Positions 6,224 to 10,616 of a stretch of DNA of 10,616 nt are shown piece after piece. Both the position numbers and the translations under genes were made by a program. Source of the stretch: Alphaproteobacteria bacterium (GTDB taxonomy: Bacteria; Pseudomonadota; Alphaproteobacteria; UBA8366). The notes under the pieces were generated by a model. It was not told the origin of the DNA and made no database searches. It was given only the letters and a program-made list of their open reading frames with translations. Where the stretch lies: NCBI GenBank assembly GCA_018665505.1, contig JABJCS010000397.1, forward strand, positions 1 through 10,616. Direction: 5' to 3'. Each line of letters opens with the position of its first letter. The stretch's first letter is position 1.

Positions 6224-6230
6224 GGGAAGG
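6224..6230 (+). promoter_or_regulatory. Ribosome binding site that fixes the dehydrogenase start
   Basis: GGGAAGG ends 9 bp before ATG 6240. The frame is open upstream to ATG 6153, but using it would place 29 extra residues before the Rossmann strand and put the palindrome at 6159-6175 inside the coding region. ATG 6240 starts MTAGFIGTGNMG as expected for the family. Confidence 0.75.
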
Positions 6231-6239
6231 ATTTTTTTG

Positions 6240-7136
6240 ATGACTGCAGGATTTATCGGTACCGGAAACATGGGGCTCCCTCTGGCGTCGCTTATACTTG
6301 ATCAAGAACAGAACATGTCTGTCTTCGATATCAATCCGGAAGCGACGAAAACCCTGGCTGATAAACAAGCCCGGATCGCGAAATCCCCTGCGGAGGTCGC
6401 GTCACAGGCGGACGTTGTTTTCGCCTGCATGCCGAGCGTGGCGAGTTTCGAGGCAGTCGCTGGCGGCGACGACGGCGTCATTCATGGCAGCGAAATTAAG
6501 ACATTCGTCAATCTCGGTACAATGGGGACGGAGGCCGTTGGTGAGGTCGAGCGGCGGCTTGCGGAGAAGGGGATCGAGATGCTCGATTGTCCGATCACCG
6601 GCGGCACGCAGCGTGCCTGGGCAAAGGAAATCGCTGCGATCGCATCGGGCCCCAAGGCGGTCTTTGATCGTGGCGAACCTTTGATTGCGGCCTTCGCCGG
6701 AGAGATCATTTATATCGGCGAGAAAGTCGGCCAAGCGCAGGTCGTAAAGATGATCAATAACATGATGTCGCTGACCAATCTGGCGAGTTGCGTCGAAGGC
6801 ATGGTGCTTGGTGCCAAGGCCGGGATCGACGTCGAGAAGCTACTCAGCGTCATCAACAGCGGTTCCGGGCAAAACAGCGCCAGCCTGACCAAGGTGCCGC
6901 GCCATGTTCTGAACCGGAAGTTCGATCTCGGCGGGCCGATGTATATCTCGCAGAAGGATGTCACGCTCTGGCGTCAGGAGGCGGAACGCCTGGGGGCAAC
7001 CCAATGGGTCGGCAATACGGTGCACCAGCTCGTCATGCAGGCAGGGGCCATGGGTTACGGGCCAGGCGATATGACGGAGATCACCAAGGTCATCGAACAA
7101 ATGTCCGATACCCAGATTCCAAAGACGCGGGATTAA
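6240..7136 (+). CDS. 3-hydroxyisobutyrate dehydrogenase-like NAD(P)-dependent beta-hydroxyacid dehydrogenase
   Basis: The product is 298 residues, the usual length for the family. GFIGTGNMG at 4-12 is the dinucleotide-binding loop, and D30 after the second strand suggests NAD(H). The catalytic lysine is K170, with N173 and N174, in GQAQVVKMINN. A conserved QKDVTLW is at 238-244. Substrate-side motifs differ from textbook members: DCPITGGTQRAW (116-127) in place of DAPVSGG followed by xxGA, and NLGTMG (91-96) in place of the usual DxST. It probably oxidises a beta-hydroxy acid to the semialdehyde or performs the reverse, but the altered loop argues against assigning 3-hydroxyisobutyrate, tartronate semialdehyde or 6-phosphogluconate as substrate. 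It stands alone on this strand, divergent from the ArsC-family gene, and converges on the regulator gene with 117 bp between them. Confidence 0.88.
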   Translation: MTAGFIGTGNMGLPLASLILDQEQNMSVFDINPEATKTLADKQARIAKSPAEVASQADVVFACMPSVASFEAVAGGDDGVIHGSEIKTFVNLGTMGTEAVGEVERRLAEKGIEMLDCPITGGTQRAWAKEIAAIASGPKAVFDRGEPLIAAFAGEIIYIGEKVGQAQVVKMINNMMSLTNLASCVEGMVLGAKAGIDVEKLLSVINSGSGQNSASLTKVPRHVLNRKFDLGGPMYISQKDVTLWRQEAERLGATQWVGNTVHQLVMQAGAMGYGPGDMTEITKVIEQMSDTQIPKTRD

Positions 7137-7253
7137 ATCGTCAAGCTACAGGTCGCTATACGGTTGCGTACTTATCGGTGTCCGGGGTTCCGTATCGAGG
7201 CAACAGGCGCGACGGGTGACCGTGTCGATGCGGTGTGTTCTTCCGGTACTAAT
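7137..7253. other. Convergent gap between dehydrogenase and regulator; nothing recognised
   Basis: Two converging transcripts end here. I found only a weak ATACGG/CCGTAT pair (7158-7163 and 7190-7195), too far apart to be a convincing terminator, and no T-run after a stem on either strand. Confidence 0.5.
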
Positions 7254-8015
7254 CTAGGCGTCCGTGTCTCGCGTCATGCGCATAGAATAGCTGAAACGAG
7301 CGCCTGGATGGAGACTGACAGTCACCTCGAATGCCTTGCCGTCGGCTCCCATATACCAACGACGAACCAGCAAACCCGGAGAGTTTGCTTGCACGCCGAG
7401 CTTCTTTGCAATATCGCCGGGCAAGCTTACGGCGGTAATGTCTTGCTGAATTTCAATGGCACGCTGACCGTAGCGGTCTTCGATCAAATTCGCGATCAGA
7501 ACATTGCCTCTCCCGATTTCATCGCGGATACCCGCATATTCGGAGAGCACGAAGATTTCAGTCCAACATACCGGTAACCCGTCAGGATCATCGACTGGCA
7601 TTCGCAAGCCGGTGATCTTGAGGAATTTATCGTCTTCCGCGCAACCTATCCGTTCCGCTAGATTTGCATCCGCGGTCACATTTGTTGTGGCCATCTCGTT
7701 GAGGAGCGACTGCACTCCGTATTGCAAAACTTCCTCGACCGAGTTCCGGGCTTGAAGAAAATGATGGACGGGCTGTTCGGCGAGGACTCTGGTGCCGACA
7801 CCTTGGCGTCGGATGACCAGTCCTTGGGATTGCAATTGGCGGATTGCTTCGCGAACTGTGAACCGGCTGATGCCGTACTTAGCAGTCAGCTCTGCTTCGG
7901 TCGGCAGCAGGGAGTCGACGGGGTACTTCCCCTTCCGGATTTCCTTGGCTAGCCGTCGTGCTAGCGCCACGTAGCGAAGTTCCCCGGAATTCTTCGTCAA
8001 GGTTGCGCTCGCCAT
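7254..8015 (-). CDS. GntR family transcriptional regulator with UTRA ligand-binding domain (HutC type)
   Basis: This 253-residue protein has an N-terminal winged helix of the GntR type at about 14-80 (LPTEAELTAKYGISRFTVRE at 37-56, wing QGVGTRV at 71-77). A UTRA domain follows at about 95-246, ending in the typical FEVTVSLHPGARFSYSMRM. UTRA regulators bind small molecules, often histidine derivatives, fatty acids or sugar derivatives, and usually repress until the effector binds. Its ATG at 8015 shares one base with the TAA of the CoA-transferase (TAATG on the minus strand), so it is probably translated by coupling and cotranscribed as the last gene of the acyl-CoA dehydrogenase unit. A negative feedback loop on this unit is likely but not shown. 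No separate promoter or operator was seen for it. Confidence 0.92.
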   Translation of the reverse strand: MASATLTKNSGELRYVALARRLAKEIRKGKYPVDSLLPTEAELTAKYGISRFTVREAIRQLQSQGLVIRRQGVGTRVLAEQPVHHFLQARNSVEEVLQYGVQSLLNEMATTNVTADANLAERIGCAEDDKFLKITGLRMPVDDPDGLPVCWTEIFVLSEYAGIRDEIGRGNVLIANLIEDRYGQRAIEIQQDITAVSLPGDIAKKLGVQANSPGLLVRRWYMGADGKAFEVTVSLHPGARFSYSMRMTRDTDA

Positions 8016-9214
8016 TATACGACCCCCTCGGCGCGTAATCGTGCTACATCTCCGGTGGCAATACCGAGGTCGCGTAACAATTGTTCCGTATGCTCGCCGA
8101 GCTCCGGCGCGGGCCTCGCCGGTGTCGGGTCACCGGGACAGCTGATGGGGGAGTCGACCAATCGGAAAGTCTTGCCGCTTTGATGGGTTAATTCCTGAAT
8201 CTTACCGTTATCGGTGACGAAAGGATTCTCCAACGCCTGTTTGATATCGAGGATCGGTGCCGACGGTACCTTACCGGCAAACAGATCGAGCCATTCGGCG
8301 GTCGTTTGCGCGGAAAGCGCTCCGTCCAACATTTCGGTAATCTCCGCGCGATGTTCGAGCCTTTCCTGGAAGGTGGCGTAGCGTTCGTCCGTGCCCCATT
8401 CGGGATGTCCGATCATGTCACACAGGATGGGCCAAAATTTTTCCTTATTGCACATCAGAAAAATCCAACCGTCCTTAGTCTTCTGCGCGCCGCACGGGGT
8501 CAGCGACGGATGCCCCGACCGTGGCTCTCGGCCTTGCACATGACCGCCGTTCAGAAACCATGTCGCGGGATAGGAGAGGTTGGAGAGCGCCAGATCGAAA
8601 AGACTGACATCTATATCGCGGCCCTTGCCTTCAGTGCGGGCACCGATGATTGCCGATGTCGTCGCATAGGCTTGCAACAACCCGGTCATCAGGTCGACGA
8701 CCGACAGGCCGAACCGGGCGGGTGGGGTTTCCGGCTCACCCGTAAGAGAGAACCAACCGGCTTCCGCCTGCATGAGATAGTCGTATCCAGGCCAGGATGC
8801 TCGTTCGCCTTCGCGGCCATAAGCCGTGAGGTGGCAACAGACGATGGATGGGTTGAACTTGCCCAAGGTGTCGTATGTCAGTCCCAGCTTTGCTGGGACG
8901 TCGCCCCGTAGATTGCAGGTGACTGCGTCCGCGGTCTTTACTAAATCATGGAAGATCGCCTTACCGCTATCGTGCTGCAGATCGAGCGTCAGGCTCTTCT
9001 TGTTGCGGTTGAAGCTCTGATAGAACTGAGAATCTGCCGTACCGTCGCCGTCGTTCAGGAAAAACGGCCCTAGCGGGCGCGCCATGTCGCCGCCGTCCTT
9101 CGGGTTCTCGATCTTGATAACCTCGGCGCCCATATCGGCTAGATACTGGGTGCCCCAGGGGCCTGCTCCGTATTGCTCGACGGCCAAGATGCGGCATCCC
9201 TCAAGCGGCAGCAT
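8015..9214 (-). CDS. CaiB/BaiF family CoA-transferase (class III)
   Basis: The 399-residue product starts with LEGCRILAVEQYGAGPWGTQ, and LADMGAEVIKIE follows at 25-36. FNRNKKSLTLDL lies at 68-79. The catalytic aspartate is D174 in SVVDLMTG, equivalent to Asp169 of formyl-CoA transferase. Class III enzymes move CoA between carboxylic acids through a mixed anhydride on this Asp. The donor and acceptor acids cannot be deduced. GGGAGGA precedes ATG 9214. It follows the acyl-CoA dehydrogenase by 94 bp and overlaps the regulator start by one base. In this context it probably activates the pathway's acid substrate, or recycles CoA from a product, before or after desaturation by the dehydrogenase. 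The length is typical and I see no break. Confidence 0.93.
   Translation of the reverse strand: MLPLEGCRILAVEQYGAGPWGTQYLADMGAEVIKIENPKDGGDMARPLGPFFLNDGDGTADSQFYQSFNRNKKSLTLDLQHDSGKAIFHDLVKTADAVTCNLRGDVPAKLGLTYDTLGKFNPSIVCCHLTAYGREGERASWPGYDYLMQAEAGWFSLTGEPETPPARFGLSVVDLMTGLLQAYATTSAIIGARTEGKGRDIDVSLFDLALSNLSYPATWFLNGGHVQGREPRSGHPSLTPCGAQKTKDGWIFLMCNKEKFWPILCDMIGHPEWGTDERYATFQERLEHRAEITEMLDGALSAQTTAEWLDLFAGKVPSAPILDIKQALENPFVTDNGKIQELTHQSGKTFRLVDSPISCPGDPTPARPAPELGEHTEQLLRDLGIATGDVARLRAEGVV
8881..8899. repeat. Perfect 8-bp inverted repeat inside the CoA-transferase gene
   Basis: GTCCCAGC and GCTGGGAC flank a 3-base spacer. On the coding strand it encodes DVPAKLGL, a segment that resembles ordinary class III transferase sequence, so coding constraint may explain it. 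The tight loop and GC-rich arms would still make a stable mRNA hairpin. Confidence 0.6.
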
Positions 9215-9308
9215 GGAGTCCTCCCATTGCAGCCGAATGATTGGTCGTGCGGATAGTACAGGGGATGGTTAATCCCGCGGTGTGGAACACAGAAAGCATG
9301 TAGCTGAC
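9215..9308 (-). other. 94-bp spacer between acyl-CoA dehydrogenase and CoA-transferase genes
   Basis: Apart from the GGGAGGA ribosome site close to 9214, it holds two small inverted repeats: GGGAT/ATCCC (9262-9266 and 9272-9276) and TGTG/CACA (9281-9284 and 9288-9291). Either could slow transcription or serve as a binding site, but both are short enough to be chance. Confidence 0.4.
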
Positions 9309-10469
9309 CTAGATCGGATTCCGCTGAATCAACTGCCGCGCGATAATAATTCTTTGCAGCTCGTTGGTGCCCTCTCCGATGGTCAGCAATGGGGCGTCGC
9401 GATAGAAGCGTTCAACTGGAAATTCTTTCGAATATCCATACCCACCATGGACACGCATTGCATCCATTGAATTGTCGATGGCGGCTTCGGTAGCGAAGAG
9501 TTTGGCCATTCCAGCCTCCATATCGCAGCGCTCTCCCCGGTCGTAGGCTTCGGCGGCGCGGTAGGTCAAAAGACGCGACGCTTCAACTTTCGTGACCATA
9601 TCGGCCAGTTTCAATTGAATGGCCTGATGGTTCGCAATCGGCTGGCCGAAGGTCTCGCGTTGTTGGGAATATTTGACTGCTTCGTCGAGCGCTGCACCGG
9701 CGACACCACATCCGCGCGCCGCGACATTGATGCGGCCAAGCTCAAGCCCGCCCATAATCTGCTTGAAGCCTTGCCCTGGTTTCAAGCCGATCAACTGGTT
9801 GGCCGGAACGCGGCAGTCCTCGATGATCAGCTCGGCGGTATCGATGCCTTTGTAGCCAAGTTTTTCCAATTTTTTCGATGCGCGGAAACCGTCACCCTTT
9901 TCGACCAGGAAGAGGCTGATCCCCCGGTGTCGCGGTTCGATCTCCCAATCCGTCTTGGTGAGGACGGCCATAACATGGGCATTGATACCGTTGGATATCC
10001 ACGTCTTCGTTCCGTTCAGGACATAGGAATCGCCGTCTTGGACCGCGCGGGTGCGGATCGCTTGAAGGTCAGTGCCGCCGCCGGGCTCTGTCAGCGCGAT
10101 GCCGCCGCGCAGCTCTCCGGTGGCGAACTTCGGCAACCAATGTCGTTTTTGATCTTCTGTGCCGAATCGTTGCACTGCCGCCGACATGATGAGATGCGAG
10201 TTGAATATACCCGCAAGTGACATCCAGGTGTGGGAGACTTTCTCGCAAATTTTCGCGTAGGTGGCACAGGGGAGACCCAGTCCACCGTATTCCTCGTCGA
10301 TGATCGCACCGAACAGACCGAGGTCGGCCATCTTATAGACGATCTCTTCCGGCCAGATGTCATTGCGTTCCAACTCCATGACCTGCGGGCGGACGTCGCG
10401 TTCGAGAAACTGCTCCAGCGTCTGAAGGATTAGCGTTTCTTGTTCTTCCAGCATGGCTGAATCAGACAT
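9309..10469 (-). CDS. Acyl-CoA dehydrogenase family protein
   Basis: At 386 residues this is a normal-length FAD-dependent acyl-CoA dehydrogenase. The N-terminal helical domain spans about 1-120. The FAD and substrate-binding strand motif ALTEPGGGTD is at 125-134, with TWISNG at 156-161. The C-terminal domain shows RETFGQPI at 271-278, VHGGYGYSKEFPVERFYRD at 340-358 and the catalytic base E366 in IGEGTNE, at the position of medium-chain enzyme Glu376. It introduces an alpha-beta double bond into an acyl-CoA and passes electrons to ETF. Chain length or branching preference cannot be read reliably. GGGAG upstream supports ATG 10469. It starts 22 bp after an unidentified upstream gene and leads into the CoA-transferase and regulator genes, consistent with one transcript. 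Confidence 0.94.
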   Translation of the reverse strand: MSDSAMLEEQETLILQTLEQFLERDVRPQVMELERNDIWPEEIVYKMADLGLFGAIIDEEYGGLGLPCATYAKICEKVSHTWMSLAGIFNSHLIMSAAVQRFGTEDQKRHWLPKFATGELRGGIALTEPGGGTDLQAIRTRAVQDGDSYVLNGTKTWISNGINAHVMAVLTKTDWEIEPRHRGISLFLVEKGDGFRASKKLEKLGYKGIDTAELIIEDCRVPANQLIGLKPGQGFKQIMGGLELGRINVAARGCGVAGAALDEAVKYSQQRETFGQPIANHQAIQLKLADMVTKVEASRLLTYRAAEAYDRGERCDMEAGMAKLFATEAAIDNSMDAMRVHGGYGYSKEFPVERFYRDAPLLTIGEGTNELQRIIIARQLIQRNPI

Positions 10470-10491
10470 TCATATACTCCCGTTGAGAATT

Positions 10492-10616
10492 TTATAGAAC
10501 GCCTCGGCGTTCCGCTGTTTCGATAATCCGGTTGGCGGTCTTGAGATTCGCTCGGTTGACCGAGATCCCGTCGACCCGGGCCTGACCGGTTGGACTCTGT
10601 GTGATGGCGGTAATCA
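10492..10616 (-). CDS. C-terminal fragment of an unidentified protein (partial, 5' end missing)
   Basis: A minus-strand frame is open from the right edge to a TAA at 10494-10492, giving 41 codons that end ANRIIETAERRGVL. Third positions are mostly G or C, as in the neighbouring genes. The stop lies 22 bp before the acyl-CoA dehydrogenase start with a ribosome site between, which fits a real upstream operon member. The tail contains RVDGISVNRANLK, which I cannot assign to a family. Confidence 0.6.
   Translation of the reverse strand, partial: ITAITQSPTGQARVDGISVNRANLKTANRIIETAERRGVL
10497..10512 (-). repeat. Inverted repeat at the end of the upstream partial gene
   Basis: GAACGCC and GGCGTTC are perfectly complementary with two bases between, giving a 6-bp stem with a four-base loop in RNA. 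It overlaps the last codons of the partial gene and ends about 28 bp before the acyl-CoA dehydrogenase start. The bases after it on the minus strand (TATAAAATT) are AT-rich but lack a clean T-run, so it may tune rather than stop transcription. Confidence 0.4.

Noticed and set aside
6153..6239. Upstream extension of the HIBADH-like gene
   Set aside because: Would place the palindrome in coding sequence and add 29 residues before the Rossmann glycine loop; GGGAAGG supports ATG 6240.
8306..8911. 201-codon plus-strand frame opposite the CoA-transferase
   Set aside because: Antisense to a well-supported class III transferase; no domain recognised. The same applies to the 201-codon frame at 9615-10220 opposite the acyl-CoA dehydrogenase.

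Overview
This window looks like a chromosomal stretch of an alphaproteobacterium with moderately high GC, carrying a cluster of small-molecule catabolic genes. The taxonomic guess rests on codon use, tight head-to-tail gene packing and the mix of families (CoxL-type molybdenum enzyme, mandelate-racemase-type enolase, CaiB/BaiF CoA-transferase, acyl-CoA dehydrogenase, UTRA-type GntR regulator). No rRNA, tRNA, transposase, phage gene or CRISPR array is visible.

Layout. (1) Positions 1-2624, minus strand: an enolase-superfamily enzyme (GTG start at 2624) followed 21 bp later by a CoxL-like molybdopterin large subunit that runs off the left edge. (2) A 152-bp divergent control region, then plus-strand genes: a short-chain dehydrogenase (2777-3553), a CmcJ/NvfI-type putative Fe(II)/2-oxoglutarate oxygenase (3688-4539) and a ketopantoate-reductase-like protein (4709-5779). 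The last two are each preceded by 134-169 bp of non-coding DNA containing inverted repeats. (3) A small ArsC/Spx-family thiol protein (5782-6132, minus) converges on the previous gene with 2 bp between stops, and diverges from a 3-hydroxyisobutyrate-dehydrogenase-like gene (6240-7136, plus) across a 107-bp gap with a 17-bp near-perfect palindrome. (4) Positions 7254-10616, minus strand: an unidentified partial gene, an acyl-CoA dehydrogenase, a CaiB/BaiF CoA-transferase and a GntR/UTRA regulator. The transferase stop and the regulator start overlap as TAATG.

Working together (inference). CoA transfer plus acyl-CoA desaturation, a probable sugar-acid or hydroxy-acid dehydratase of the mandelate racemase group, two or three NAD(P)-dependent dehydrogenases and a molybdenum hydroxylase or aldehyde oxidase fit a pathway that oxidises a hydroxylated, possibly branched, carboxylic acid. 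The ligand-sensing GntR protein is the likely local switch. The substrate cannot be read from the sequence. The least usual parts are the CmcJ/NvfI-type oxygenase in a catabolic setting, the enolase protein that keeps only the first lysine of its KxK motif, and several non-coding inverted repeats.
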